A stretch of DNA of 64,000 nt from CAVZZG01 sp963779685 (GCA_963779685.1 CAVZZG010000003.1:1426001-1490000), one strand, 5' to 3'; shown: positions 8,587 to 17,730, numbered from the stretch's first letter. A program made the numbers and translations. Notes: generated by a model from the sequence alone, not told the origin.

Positions 8587-9294
8587 TCAGGTAGAGGTTG
8601 TGGCTTTCCGTTGCCGCGCAGCCTCGAATAGCAGGATCGCAGCTGCTGATGCGGCATTCAGGCTAGCGATCCGCCCGGACAGCGGGATGCCGATGGTGCC
8701 GTCGCACGCCGCCAGCACCCGGCGGCGAATCCCGCGCCCCTCCGACCCGATGACGATGATGACGCCATCGACGAGGTCGGTCTGGTCGTAGGGCACGCCG
8801 CCGACGGCTGCTGCAAACGACCAGAGCGTTGGCCGGCGAACCGCGATGAGCCAGTCCGCGAGGTTCGGCACGATGGCGATCGGCACGTGCTCGACGGCGC
8901 CGGCGGACGCCTTGCAGACGGCGGCGGTCACGACGGCCGATCGATGGCGCGGAATCACCAGCCCCGATGCGCCCGCGCCTTCCGCGGCCCGTGCGACGGC
9001 ACCCAGGTTATGCGGATCGGTGATCTCGTCCAGGGCGACGATGAGGGGCCGGTCAGACGAGGAGATCTCATCCGCATCGACGTACCGGTAGGGATCGACC
9101 AGCGCGACGATGCCCTGATGGTCGGGCGTCCCCGCAGTCGCGTCGAGCCGTGACTTCGAGACCAGCGTGATCGGGGCGCCGGCGAGCCACTCGAGGCCGG
9201 CCGACCGCTCGGCGACGAGCACCTCGCGTACACGCCGGCGCCCTCGCAACGCCTCGCGGACGGGATTCGTGCCGTAGACGACCTCGGTCGTCAC
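8587..9294 (-). CDS. rlmB: TrmH/SpoU-family 23S rRNA (guanosine-2'-O-)-methyltransferase, RlmB-like
   Basis: A 235-residue SPOUT methyltransferase. It has the N-terminal substrate-binding piece (VVYGTNPVREALRG) and the three SpoU motifs: LDEITDPHNLGAVARAAEG, VIVIGSEGRGIRRRVL and IPLSGRIASLNAASAAAILL, which form the trefoil-knot AdoMet site. RlmB methylates G2251 in the ribosomal P loop, but paralogues act on tRNA, so the exact target is inferred. The GTG start overlaps the cysS stop (GTGA), and the gltX-cysS-rlmB-sigH order matches Firmicutes, supporting this assignment. Confidence 0.88.
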   Translation of the reverse strand: MTTEVVYGTNPVREALRGRRRVREVLVAERSAGLEWLAGAPITLVSKSRLDATAGTPDHQGIVALVDPYRYVDADEISSSDRPLIVALDEITDPHNLGAVARAAEGAGASGLVIPRHRSAVVTAAVCKASAGAVEHVPIAIVPNLADWLIAVRRPTLWSFAAAVGGVPYDQTDLVDGVIIVIGSEGRGIRRRVLAACDGTIGIPLSGRIASLNAASAAAILLFEAARQRKATTST

Positions 9295-10685
9295 CCCGGA
9301 ACGAGCTCCGGGCCATCAGGACCGTCTCGCACGACGAACCCGCGGGCCAGGATCGCAGCACGCAACTCGTCGGCTCGGCCGTAGTCGCCCGCCCGGCGCG
9401 CTGATTCCCGTTCCTCGGCCAGGCCGGCCACGTCCGACGGGATGGCCGCGCCGACCTCTGCGACCTCGGCAAGACCGAGCACGTCGAGCCGTGTCCGGAA
9501 GAGCGCGGCGACCCCGTCGGCCGTCGTCGCCGAGACCGACTCTGCCGCCACGGCGCGGTTCACGGCCGCCCGCAGCTCGTGCAGCGCGCGAAGCGCTATC
9601 GGGGTGTTCAGATCATCGTCCAGCGCGGCGTCGAAGTCGGCCGCGCAGCGCTCGGCGTCCGCAAGCAGGGCAGCGTCGCCGCTCCCGTCGCCCCCGGCCC
9701 TGCGCAATGCCCGAAACGCCTCACGAAACGACTCGCCGGCGGCACGGGCCGACTCCAGGGCCTCGTCGGTGTAATCGAGGGGCGAGCGGTAGTGGGCGCT
9801 CGCGAGCAGCAGGAGCAGGCGGGTCGGCCCGTGCGCGTCGAGGGCATCGCGCAACTTCGCGACGTTGCCGACCGACTTCGCCATCTTCTCGCCGCCGAAC
9901 CGGAGCATGCCGTTGTGCATCCAGGCATTGACGAACCGTCCGGCGGTGACTCCCTCCGACTGCGCACGCTCGTTCTCGTGATGCGGGAAGATCAGGTCGA
10001 GCCCCCCGCCGTGGACGTCGACCTCGTCGCCGAGATGCTTCCTGGCCATGGCCGAGCACTCGATGTGCCACCCGGGGCGGCCCTGGCCCCATGGCGAGTC
10101 CCACCAGGTGTCCTCGCCTGGCTTGCGGCCCTTCCACAGCGCGAAGTCCAGCGGCGACTCCTTGCCGTCGCCGGGCTCGGCCTCGCGGAGCTCGTCCACC
10201 CGCTGACCGGAGAGGCTGCCATACGTGTCGAAGCTCGCCACCCTGAAGTACACGTCGCTGCCGGCCGCGTACGCGTGCCCGCCCTCGATCAGGCGGGCGA
10301 TCATGTCGACCACCTCCGGGATGGAGTCCGTGACGAGCGGCTCGACGTCGGGCCGGCCGAGCCCGAGCCGGTCGGTGTCGGCGACGTAGGCGGCGCGCAT
10401 GAGGCGGGCGTGGTCGTCGCTCGAGCGGCCGGCGCGCGCCGCCGCGTCGTAGATCTTGTCGTTCACGTCCGTGATGTTGATGACGAGCTTGACCGGGACG
10501 CCGCTTCGCTCGAGGTGCCGTTTCAGCGTCATCGCGACGACGAAGGGCCGCGCGTTGCCGACGTGGATCAGGTCGTAGACCGTCGGGCCGCAGCTGTAGA
10601 CGCGGAGGGGCTTGCCAGGCCCGGGGCGGAAGGATCGCGGCGATCGGCTGAAGCTATCGTAGAGGGTGAGAGTCCTGTCCGTCAT
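9291..10685 (-). CDS. cysS: Cysteinyl-tRNA synthetase
   Basis: A 464-residue class I synthetase. It has the N-terminal VYSCGPTVYD with the first zinc cysteine, the HIGH-like HVGNARPFV, the zinc-site segment GWHIECSAMARKHLG, the HHENERAQSE motif and the KMSKS loop as KMAKSVGN. The C-terminal helical DALR-like domain follows. The ATG at 10685 is chosen because it overlaps the gltX stop (ATGA). A longer open frame to 10823 lies inside gltX and is not used. The stop overlaps rlmB by four bases, so translation of gltX-cysS-rlmB is likely coupled. Confidence 0.96.
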   Translation of the reverse strand: MTDRTLTLYDSFSRSPRSFRPGPGKPLRVYSCGPTVYDLIHVGNARPFVVAMTLKRHLERSGVPVKLVINITDVNDKIYDAAARAGRSSDDHARLMRAAYVADTDRLGLGRPDVEPLVTDSIPEVVDMIARLIEGGHAYAAGSDVYFRVASFDTYGSLSGQRVDELREAEPGDGKESPLDFALWKGRKPGEDTWWDSPWGQGRPGWHIECSAMARKHLGDEVDVHGGGLDLIFPHHENERAQSEGVTAGRFVNAWMHNGMLRFGGEKMAKSVGNVAKLRDALDAHGPTRLLLLLASAHYRSPLDYTDEALESARAAGESFREAFRALRRAGGDGSGDAALLADAERCAADFDAALDDDLNTPIALRALHELRAAVNRAVAAESVSATTADGVAALFRTRLDVLGLAEVAEVGAAIPSDVAGLAEERESARRAGDYGRADELRAAILARGFVVRDGPDGPELVPG

Positions 10686-11962
10686 GCGGCACGTCGGCCG
10701 ATCGCGTCGCTCCGCTCGATCGCCGCGACGACGAACTGGAGGGCAACCCCCCGGTCGCGCCCCGTGAGAGCGCGCCGGAGGATCTTCAGCCCGGTCTTGG
10801 GCTCGATACCGGCGGATTCGCACCGCTTCCGCAGCTCGCCGAGCAGGTCGAGCGCGTCATCGGGGGACAGGAACGACTCCGGCCACCCCGTCCGCAGCTC
10901 GCGGAACAGCTCGAGGACTGCAATCGAGGTCTCGTCGAGCGGCGCCGCCTGGCGTGGCGCGACGAGCACCGCCTCGGCCTCGTCCGCGGCGTCCACCAGC
11001 GTGTACACCCCGCGCAGCCCCTGCCCGAGCACCGTCAGCTGGGCCGGATGGAAGTCGACGCCACGGAGCTCGAGCACCTGGCCGACCCGGCGCGCGAGCT
11101 CGAGTGGATTGAGCCGTTTCAGGTGCTGCTGGGAGAGCCAGTCGAGGCGGCCGCGATCGAACCGGCTCCCGCCCCGCGAGATGTTCTTCAGCTCGAACCG
11201 CGATGCCAGCTGGCCGAGCGTGGCGGTGCCGTCCGCGAGCGCCGGGCACGCCAGCTCGGCGAGGTAGTTGAGCAGCGCCTCGGCCGGGTAGCCCTCGCCG
11301 CGAAGTTCCGCGATGGACGGTGCACCCTCTCGCTTCGACAGCTTCGTCCCCGTGTCGGAAACCAGCAGGGCAGTGTGGGCGTAGCGAGGCGGTCGCATCC
11401 CGAGCGCCTCGAAGACCAGGAGCTGGCGCGCCGTGTTGGTGAGGTGGTCCTCGCCGCGGATGACGTGGGTGATCTCCATCAGGGCGTCATCGACGGCCGT
11501 CGCCAGCTGGTAGGTGGCGGTCGCATCGGATCGGAGCAGGACGAAGTCGGCGATCGCTCCGGCCGCGACCCGCACCTCGCCGCGGGCAGCGTCCGCGACG
11601 ACGACGTCCCGGCCGGGGGCGCGGAACACGATCGCACCGTCTCGCTCCTCGGCATGCCCGCTGCCCACCAGCAGGGCCGCGTGCTCCTGGTAGATCGGCA
11701 TCCGCTCGGACTGCCGGTAGGGGCCGTACGGGCCGCCCTCGTCCGGGCCCTCGTCGAAGCGGAGCCCGAGCCACTCGGCATCCTGGCGGATGGTGCGCTC
11801 GTAACGCCGGTTCGAGCGCTCCGGGTCGGTGTCGTCGACGCGCAGCACGAACTCACCCCCCGCCCGGCGCGCGAACAGGAAGTTGGCGACACCGGTGAGC
11901 GCCGTACCGAGGTGCAACGTGCCGGTGGGAGAAGGAGCGAAGCGGACGCGGACTCCGGCCAC
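10682..11962 (-). CDS. gltX: Glutamyl-tRNA synthetase, compact form
   Basis: Class I synthetase charging tRNA-Glu. Seen are RFAPSPTGTLHLGTAL (HIGH region), RVDDTDPERS, VIRGEDHLTNTARQLL and the KMSKS loop as TGTKLSKREGA. At 426 residues it is about 40-60 shorter than usual. The missing part is in the region after YRQSERMPIYQEHAALLV, where typical GluRS has a cysteine-containing YxCxC...EELE segment. Here AEERDGAIVFRAPG follows directly. That loss removes the usual zinc-binding insert without breaking the frame. First gene of the gltX-cysS-rlmB-sigH run; the TetR/MFS pair lies just upstream. Confidence 0.93.
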   Translation of the reverse strand: MAGVRVRFAPSPTGTLHLGTALTGVANFLFARRAGGEFVLRVDDTDPERSNRRYERTIRQDAEWLGLRFDEGPDEGGPYGPYRQSERMPIYQEHAALLVGSGHAEERDGAIVFRAPGRDVVVADAARGEVRVAAGAIADFVLLRSDATATYQLATAVDDALMEITHVIRGEDHLTNTARQLLVFEALGMRPPRYAHTALLVSDTGTKLSKREGAPSIAELRGEGYPAEALLNYLAELACPALADGTATLGQLASRFELKNISRGGSRFDRGRLDWLSQQHLKRLNPLELARRVGQVLELRGVDFHPAQLTVLGQGLRGVYTLVDAADEAEAVLVAPRQAAPLDETSIAVLELFRELRTGWPESFLSPDDALDLLGELRKRCESAGIEPKTGLKILRRALTGRDRGVALQFVVAAIERSDAIGRRAA

Positions 11963-11976
11963 GGTCGCAGGATAGG

Positions 11977-13404
11977 TCAGGCGGCCTCGGCGACCATCTC
12001 CACGTCATCCGCCACCGCGGCCCGACGCGGCACCATCAGCGCCGCCACGCCGCCCAGGGCGACTAGCGCGGCCGCCAGCCAGAACGCGCTGACGAACGCC
12101 CCCGACGTGGGCAGGCCGCCGGCCACGACGCTGGCCGTCAGGATGCTGGCCGAGATCTGGCCGCCGAGCGAGCCGCCGACGTTGCGGAAGATCACGTTCA
12201 TACCCGTTGCGACACCGGTCTGGTCGGGACGCACCGACTCGACGATCACGTTCACCATCGAGGCGAACGAGAGCCCGATCCCGAGCCCCATCAGGAACGT
12301 GACCAGGTAGATCTGCCAGCTCGAGTCGTGCGCGAGCGCCAGCGTCACCCAGGCGACCGTGCTGAGCCCGGCCCCCAGGGCGAGCGGCACCCGCGAACCG
12401 ACCGTCACCGAGAGACGGCCGGCGACGGGCCCGACCAGGAGCATCGCGATGGTCAGGGGCAGCAGGAAGAACCCGGCCTCGGTGACCGATGCCCCGAGCC
12501 CGTACCCCGTCGAGGCCGGCATCTCGACGAACTGGGGGATCAGCACGAACGAGGCGAACATCCCGTAGCCGATCAGCGTCGCAGACAGGTTCGTGGTCCA
12601 GACGGGCCGGTCGCGCAGCATCTTCATGTCGACGAGCGGCTCGGCGATGCGCAGCTCGGCGGCGATCCACCCGGCCGCCAGCAGCGCGGCCAAGGCCGCG
12701 AGACCCAGGGTCGCCGCCGACGTCCAGCCCCACGTCGCGCCCTCGCTGACCGCGACCAGCAGGGCGACCAGCCATCCCGCCAGGAGGAGCCCGCCGAGCC
12801 AGTCGACCCTCCCCGGCGTGCGGATCGGCGACTCCGGGATCAGCAGCATCGTCACGATCGCAGCCGGCACCACCGCGAGGAGGGGCAGCCAGAACAGCCA
12901 GTGGTAGTTGAGCTGCTCGGTGATCGGCCCCGAGAGCACGATCCCGAGGCCGCCGCCGATCCCGACGAGGGCCGAGATCATCGCGACGCCATGGGCGATG
13001 CGCCGCGGCGGGAACTCGTCGCGGATGATCGAGAAGGCGAGCGGGAAGACGGCACCGCCGATGCCCTGGATCACCCGCGCGACGATCATCAACGTCATCG
13101 TCGACGCCAGGGCGGCGATGACGGTGCCGAGCGCCAGCACCCAGAGCGTCAGCACGAGCATCTTCTTCTTGCCGAACATGTCTCCGAGGCGACCGACGAT
13201 CGGGGTCGCGACGCAGGCGCTCAGGAGGTACGCCGTGAGAATCCAGGTCGCGCCCGTCGCGGACGCGTTCAGGTCGGCCTGGATGGTCGGCAGCGCCGGC
13301 GCGACCAGCGACTGCAGGAGCGCGTAGGACATCGCCGCCGCGGCGAGCGTCGCGAAGGTGACGCCGTAGTGCTGGCGTCGCGTGTCGTCGTGTGCGATGG
13401 CCAT
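11977..13404 (-). CDS. MFS drug exporter, DHA2 (14-helix) type
   Basis: A 475-residue transporter with about 14 hydrophobic segments. Motif A appears in the second loop (GRLGDMFGKKKM), and motif C-like GIGGGLGIVLSGPI in helix five identifies an antiporter-type exporter of the EmrB/QacA group. Substrate is not predictable. It begins two bases after the stop of the TetR gene and is almost certainly cotranscribed with and controlled by it. Its C-terminus lies 14 bp before the gltX start. Confidence 0.9.
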   Translation of the reverse strand: MAIAHDDTRRQHYGVTFATLAAAAMSYALLQSLVAPALPTIQADLNASATGATWILTAYLLSACVATPIVGRLGDMFGKKKMLVLTLWVLALGTVIAALASTMTLMIVARVIQGIGGAVFPLAFSIIRDEFPPRRIAHGVAMISALVGIGGGLGIVLSGPITEQLNYHWLFWLPLLAVVPAAIVTMLLIPESPIRTPGRVDWLGGLLLAGWLVALLVAVSEGATWGWTSAATLGLAALAALLAAGWIAAELRIAEPLVDMKMLRDRPVWTTNLSATLIGYGMFASFVLIPQFVEMPASTGYGLGASVTEAGFFLLPLTIAMLLVGPVAGRLSVTVGSRVPLALGAGLSTVAWVTLALAHDSSWQIYLVTFLMGLGIGLSFASMVNVIVESVRPDQTGVATGMNVIFRNVGGSLGGQISASILTASVVAGGLPTSGAFVSAFWLAAALVALGGVAALMVPRRAAVADDVEMVAEAA

Positions 13405-13406
13405 GG

Positions 13407-14024
13407 CTAGCGGCGCCGCTCCGGCGGCCCGGCCGCGATGGCGCGCAGCCCGCCCTCGAGGAAGACGATCGCCTCGCCGATCACGGCGTCCGCACCGGCC
13501 TGCGGCGACGGCCCGACGGTGCGGGCATGGCGCTTGGCAACTCCCAGCGCAGCCAGGACCGCCGCCGCCACGAGCCGCGGTCGCAGGCCATCGGGATCCT
13601 CGCCGAGATCGTCGGCGATGGCTGCCGCGACGGCATCCTCGACCTCGCCGAGGCGCGCGCGGTAGTGGCTCCGCAACTGCTCGTCCTCGCCGATCAGGCG
13701 CTCCCGGAGGAGCTCCCGGTCGTCGGGGCAGATGACGTGGTCGGCGACGAACTTGCGCAGCGTCTCGAGGGCCGACAGGCCCTGCGTGCGGTGGCGCAAC
13801 TCGTGGACGAGGTCGGCCCGGAGGGGTGCCGTGTCGGCGAAGACGATGTCCTCCTTCGACGGAAAGTACGCGAACAGCGTGCCCTTCGAGACCTCGGCCG
13901 CCTCGGCGATCTCCGCGACCGTCGTCTGCTGGTAGCCGCGCTCCGCGAACAGTTGCAGCGCGGCCGAGACGATCGTCTCCCGCGTCCGCTGCTTCTTGCG
14001 CTCCCTGAGCCCGACCTCGACCAT
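13407..14024 (-). CDS. TetR-family transcriptional regulator
   Basis: A 205-residue repressor. The N-terminal helix-turn-helix is canonical: RERKKQRTRETIVSAALQLF, then YQQTTVAEIAEAAEVSKGTL and FAYFPSKEDIV. The C-terminal ligand domain is of the AcrR type. It leads a two-gene operon with the MFS exporter, the usual local-repressor arrangement. The leader between its ATG and the divergent mutY start (about 70 bp) contains the GTACAT repeats listed next. Confidence 0.9.
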   Translation of the reverse strand: MVEVGLRERKKQRTRETIVSAALQLFAERGYQQTTVAEIAEAAEVSKGTLFAYFPSKEDIVFADTAPLRADLVHELRHRTQGLSALETLRKFVADHVICPDDRELLRERLIGEDEQLRSHYRARLGEVEDAVAAAIADDLGEDPDGLRPRLVAAAVLAALGVAKRHARTVGPSPQAGADAVIGEAIVFLEGGLRAIAAGPPERRR

Positions 14025-14054
14025 CGGGGCGCAGCGTACCAGAACCTAAACCGA

Positions 14055-14080
14055 GTACATAATTAGGCCAGGTACATGTA
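14055..14080. promoter_or_regulatory. Candidate TetR operator between tetR-like gene and mutY
   Basis: GTACAT occurs at 14055-14060 and again at 14072-14077, where it is part of the palindrome TACATGTA. The spacing of 17 bases and the position in the shared divergent region fit an operator for the adjacent TetR repressor. Functional assignment is inference. Confidence 0.35.
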
Positions 14081-14096
14081 AGCGGAACGCGCTAGC

Positions 14097-14861
14097 GTGC
14101 GACCCGTGGCGAACGCCGGTATCGAGCACGCGCTCCTCCGCTGGTACGACGAGAACGGGCGGCGCCTGCCGTGGCGCTCCACTCGCGATCCGTACGCGAT
14201 CCTGGTCAGCGAGGTGATGTTGCAGCAGACGCAGGTCGCGCGGGTGATCGGCCCGTACACCGCATGGCTCGAGCGCTGGCCCACGGTGGAACGGCTCGCG
14301 GCGGCGGCCGTCGGCGACGTGATCGCGGCCTGGAGCGGGCTCGGCTACAACAGCCGGGCCGTGCGCCTCCACCGGGCTGCCGCCGTCGTTGCCGGCGACG
14401 GCTGGCCCACCACCGTCGCAGGGTTGCGCGCGCTGCCGGGGGTCGGGCCGTACACGGCCGCAGCCGTCGCCTGCTTCGCGTTCGGCGAGCCGGTCGTGCC
14501 GGTCGATGTCAACGTGCGGCGGGTGCTCGACCGCACCGGCGCAGGAGAGCTGGCACCGGGCGACCGGCCCGCAGACCTCGTGCAGGCCCTGTTCGACGTC
14601 GGCGCCACGATCTGCGTCGCCCGGCGGCCTCGCTGCGAGGATTGCCCGCTCGCCGCCGGCTGCCCGTCGGCGGGCATGACGTTCGCCGCCGAACGGCGCC
14701 AGGGCCGGTTCGAGGGATCGCGGCGCCAGGCGCGCGGCAGGCTGCTGCGGGCCGTGATCGACGGGCCTGTCCCGATCGCGGGGGAAGACCTCCAGATCGC
14801 CGAGGCGCTGGCCCGAGATGGCCTGGTCGAGATCCGCGGCGAGGTCATTACACTCCGGTAG
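14097..14861 (+). CDS. mutY: A/G-specific adenine glycosylase
   Basis: Base-excision repair enzyme removing adenine opposite 8-oxoguanine. Seen are ILVSEVMLQQTQVARV with the catalytic Glu, the helix-hairpin-helix LRALPGVGPYTAAAVACFAF, the catalytic Asp in VPVDVNVRRVLDR, and a complete 4Fe-4S cluster motif C-x6-C-x2-C-x5-C (CVARRPRCEDCPLAAGC). At 254 residues it lacks most of the C-terminal NUDIX-like 8-oxoG recognition domain of E. coli MutY (350 residues), as is common in actinobacteria. Start is GTG at 14097 or GTG at 14106. The lemA start follows directly after the stop. Confidence 0.9.
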   Translation: MRPVANAGIEHALLRWYDENGRRLPWRSTRDPYAILVSEVMLQQTQVARVIGPYTAWLERWPTVERLAAAAVGDVIAAWSGLGYNSRAVRLHRAAAVVAGDGWPTTVAGLRALPGVGPYTAAAVACFAFGEPVVPVDVNVRRVLDRTGAGELAPGDRPADLVQALFDVGATICVARRPRCEDCPLAAGCPSAGMTFAAERRQGRFEGSRRQARGRLLRAVIDGPVPIAGEDLQIAEALARDGLVEIRGEVITLR

Positions 14862-15419
14862 ATGCCCATCTGGATCTGGATCATCGTGGCGATCGTCGTC
14901 GTGGCGGCGGTCTGGTTCGTCCTCGGCTACAACCGCCTGGTGCGGCTTCGCAACGAGTGCGACCAGGGCTTCTCGTCGATCGACGTCATGCTCAAGCGCC
15001 GCGCCGACCTCATCCCCAACCTCGTCGAGTCCGTCAAGGGCTACGCCGCCCACGAGCGCGAGACGTTCGAGCGCGTCTCCGAGGCGCGCAACGCGACCCT
15101 GCAGGCGACGTCGCTCGACGCCAAGGCGGCCGCCGATGGCCTGATGACGGCGGCGGTCACCGGCCTGCTCGGGATCGCGGAGGCCTACCCGCAGCTCCGC
15201 GCGGTCGAGAGCTTCACCGCCCTCCAGTCCGAGTTGTCCGACACCGAGGACAAGATCGCGGCCGCCCGCCGGTACTACAACACCGTCGTCCGCAAGTACA
15301 ACACCACCATCCAGAGCGTACCGACCGACCTGATCGCCGCCCGGGCCGGCTTCGCAGCGCGGCAGTTCTACCGGATCGAAGACGACGCCGACCGGCAGCC
15401 AGTCGCCGTCACGCTGTGA
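14862..15419 (+). CDS. lemA: LemA family membrane protein
   Basis: A 185-residue protein with one N-terminal membrane helix (IWIIVAIVVVAAVWFVLGYN) and the LemA helical-bundle signature: NRLVRLRNECDQGFSSIDV, LKRRADLIPNLVESVKGYA, and ARRYYNTVVRKYNTTIQSVP. LemA proteins are of uncertain function and often pair with HtpX or TPM-domain proteins. Here the stop overlaps the htpX-like start by four bases (GTGA), so the pair is translationally coupled. Confidence 0.92.
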   Translation: MPIWIWIIVAIVVVAAVWFVLGYNRLVRLRNECDQGFSSIDVMLKRRADLIPNLVESVKGYAAHERETFERVSEARNATLQATSLDAKAAADGLMTAAVTGLLGIAEAYPQLRAVESFTALQSELSDTEDKIAAARRYYNTVVRKYNTTIQSVPTDLIAARAGFAARQFYRIEDDADRQPVAVTL

Positions 15420-16321
15420 CCCTGCAGGAGCAGATCCGCTCGAATCGCCTCCGGACCGGCTTCGTGCTGGTGTGCTTCGGGGTGCTGCTGGCGGCGTTGG
15501 CGGCGGCGACCAGCATCCTCTTCGGCACGGGCGCCGCGTTCTTCATCGGCATCGCTGGCATCGCCTACGGCATCATCAGCTGGTTCTACGCCGGGGGCAT
15601 GGTGGCGGCCGCCGCCGGCGCGCACCCGGTTACCAAGGGGCAGCAGCCCGAATTGGTGCGGGCCGTGGAGAACGCGGCCATCGCGGCCGGCCTGACGAAG
15701 ACGCCCGACGTGTACATCGTCGACGACCCGGCCCCGAACGCCTTCGCCGCCGGCCGCGATCCGGCGCACGCCTACGTCGCGGCGACGACCGGGCTCTTGC
15801 AGAAGCTCGACCAGCGCGAGATCGAAGGCGTCGTGGCCCACGAGATCGCGCATGTCCGGAACCGCGACGTCCGCCTCATGAGCCTCGCGGCGGTCCTGGT
15901 CGGCGTCATCGCGCTGGCCTGCGATCTCCTCATGCGCATGGCCTTCTTCGGTGCCGGCGACCGCGACCGCAACCAGAACCCGATCGCGATCGCCATCGGC
16001 CTCCTGGCCGTCCTCCTCGCGCCGCTCGCGGCGGGGTTGCTCCAGATGGCGCTGTCACGCCGGCGTGAGTATCAGGCCGACGCCACCGCCGCCGAGATCA
16101 CCGGCGATCCCGAGGGCCTGGCCCTCGCCCTCGCCAGGCTCCGCGACGACAAGACGCCGATGCAGAAGGTGACCCGCGCAACGGCGCACCTGTACATCGA
16201 GTCCCCGCTCCGCGATCACGTCGGCCTGCGATCGAGCCTCGGTGGTCTCTTCGACACCCACCCCCCGCTCGAGGACCGCATCGCCCGTCTCGCCAAGGCG
16301 GGCGGCTTCCCGCCTCCGTGA
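15416..16321 (+). CDS. htpX: HtpX-like M48 family zinc metalloprotease
   Basis: A 301-residue membrane protease. Two N-terminal hydrophobic segments precede a catalytic domain with the zinc motif HEIAHVRNRD (HExxH) and the third ligand region RRREYQADATAAEI. Two more hydrophobic segments lie between them. HtpX-type enzymes degrade misfolded membrane proteins with the active site facing the cytoplasm. The start is the GTG at 15416, overlapping the lemA stop. The lemA-htpX pairing is widespread and supports the call. Confidence 0.92.
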   Translation: MTLQEQIRSNRLRTGFVLVCFGVLLAALAAATSILFGTGAAFFIGIAGIAYGIISWFYAGGMVAAAAGAHPVTKGQQPELVRAVENAAIAAGLTKTPDVYIVDDPAPNAFAAGRDPAHAYVAATTGLLQKLDQREIEGVVAHEIAHVRNRDVRLMSLAAVLVGVIALACDLLMRMAFFGAGDRDRNQNPIAIAIGLLAVLLAPLAAGLLQMALSRRREYQADATAAEITGDPEGLALALARLRDDKTPMQKVTRATAHLYIESPLRDHVGLRSSLGGLFDTHPPLEDRIARLAKAGGFPPP

Positions 16322-16370
16322 GCGCTGGGCCGGGGCGGGTGCACCCGTTTCGGACACCTATGCTTCTCGC

Positions 16371-17264
16371 ATGACCTACTCGATCGTCGCCCGCGATCCG
16401 GAGACCGGCGCGCTCGGCGTCGCGGTGCAGTCGCACTTCTTCAGCGTGGGCGGGACGGTTCCGTGGTTGCGCAGCGGTGTCGGGGCGGTCGCCACCCAGG
16501 CGCTCGTCGACCCGTCGTACGGCTGGCGGGGGCTGCGGGCGCTGGAGGGCGGGCTGGGTGCCGGAGCCGCTCTCGAACGGTGCCTCGCCGAAGACCCGGA
16601 GCGCCACGTCCGCCAGGTCGCCATGGTCGACGTGACCGGCTCGGTGGCGGTGCACACGGGCGAGCGCTGCATCGCCGACGCGGGCCACGTCGCCGGCGAC
16701 GGCTTCACGACGCAGGCGAACATGATGCGACGGGAAGGCGTCCCCGAGGCGATGGCCGAGGCGTTCGCCGGCGCCGCCGGGACGCTCGCCGAACGACTCG
16801 TGACGGCACTGGTGGCCGCCGAACGGGCCGGCGGCGACATCCGCGGGCGGCAATCGGCTGCGATCAGGATCGTGGCGGGCCAGCCCAGTGGCGACCTGCA
16901 CCGCGACACCCTCTGCGAGCTCCGGGTGGAGGACCACCCCGACCCCAATGCCGAGCTGGGCCGGCTGGTTCGCCTCGACCGCGCGTACCGCACGCTGAAC
17001 CGGTCGGAGGAGGTTCGGCTCGAGTCGCCGGAACGGGCCGCCGAACTCGTCGCGGAGGCCCTGCTGCTGGCACCGGAGAACGTCGAGCTGGCGTTCTGGA
17101 CGGGGCTCGACCGGATGCTGGCCGGAGACGAAGCGGGCGCGCGACCCCTGCTCGACGCCGCCTTCGCAGACGACCCGGGCTGGCGCGCCCTCGTCCCGCG
17201 GCTGGTCCCCGCCGGCCTCCTGCCGGACGATCCGGCGCTGCTCAGCCAGATCCTGGGCGGCTGA
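16371..17264 (+). CDS. DUF1028 family protein (Ntn-hydrolase-like)
   Basis: A 297-residue protein. The N-terminus MTYSIVARDPETGALGVAVQ and the segments GVGAVATQALVDPSYGWRGL and FTTQANMM match the DUF1028 family, which resembles N-terminal-nucleophile hydrolases. The C-terminal ~80 residues form a helical, TPR-like tail (SPERAAELVAEALLLAPENV). No biochemical role is established for the family that I can state with confidence. I use the ATG at 16371 because upstream sequence in the longer frame belongs to htpX. It ends by overlapping the ispF stop region convergently. Confidence 0.85.
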   Translation: MTYSIVARDPETGALGVAVQSHFFSVGGTVPWLRSGVGAVATQALVDPSYGWRGLRALEGGLGAGAALERCLAEDPERHVRQVAMVDVTGSVAVHTGERCIADAGHVAGDGFTTQANMMRREGVPEAMAEAFAGAAGTLAERLVTALVAAERAGGDIRGRQSAAIRIVAGQPSGDLHRDTLCELRVEDHPDPNAELGRLVRLDRAYRTLNRSEEVRLESPERAAELVAEALLLAPENVELAFWTGLDRMLAGDEAGARPLLDAAFADDPGWRALVPRLVPAGLLPDDPALLSQILGG

Positions 17265-17730
17265 TCAGGACCACTGCCTGAGCGGCGATACCCTCGCCGC
17301 GACCGGTGAAGCCGAGGCCGTCCGTCGACGTCCCGCGCACCGATACGCGGTCCGGCGCGGCACGCATCGCGGATGCGACCCGTGCTGCCATCTCGTTCGC
17401 GTGCGGTGCGATCCGGGGCGCCTGGGCGATGACCATGCAATCGGCGTTCACGAGCTCCCATCCGTCGCCTGCGAGGCGCTCCCACACGATCCCCAGGAGC
17501 TCGAGCGAGGAGGCGTCCCGCCACTCGTCCGTGCCCGGGAACAGCCGCCCGATATCCCCCGCGCCCGCCGCTCCCAGCGATGCGTCGCACAGCACGTGGC
17601 ACACGACGTCGGCATCCGAGTGGCCCTCCAGCCCCCTATCCGAGGCGAACTCCACCCCGCCCAGCACCAGCCGGCGGCCGGGCGCGAGCCGGTGGGCATC
17701 GACGGCCGTCCCGACACGGAGGTCAGCCAA
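17242..17730 (-). CDS. ispF: 2-C-methyl-D-erythritol 2,4-cyclodiphosphate synthase
   Basis: The MEP-pathway enzyme that cyclises CDP-ME 2-phosphate. Metal and active-site motifs are present: the opening VGTAVDAHRL (Asp/His ligands), GHSDADVVCHVLCDA (third ligand), GDIGRLFPGTDE and the C-terminal TSTDGLGFTGRGEGIAAQA. The TTG at 17730 is chosen since it gives 162 residues, the family length. It overlaps the PHP gene's stop by eight bases; the longer frame upstream belongs to that gene. ispD lies two genes upstream, separated by the PHP phosphatase. The 3' end overlaps the convergent DUF1028 gene by 23 bp. Confidence 0.92.
   Translation of the reverse strand: MADLRVGTAVDAHRLAPGRRLVLGGVEFASDRGLEGHSDADVVCHVLCDASLGAAGAGDIGRLFPGTDEWRDASSLELLGIVWERLAGDGWELVNADCMVIAQAPRIAPHANEMAARVASAMRAAPDRVSVRGTSTDGLGFTGRGEGIAAQAVVLISRPGSG

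Noticed and set aside
9579..12310. Long plus-strand open frames (9579-11267, 11048-12310) opposite cysS, gltX and the MFS gene
   Set aside because: They are antisense to genes with full motif sets, have no domain content and follow the GC-rich shadow-frame pattern.
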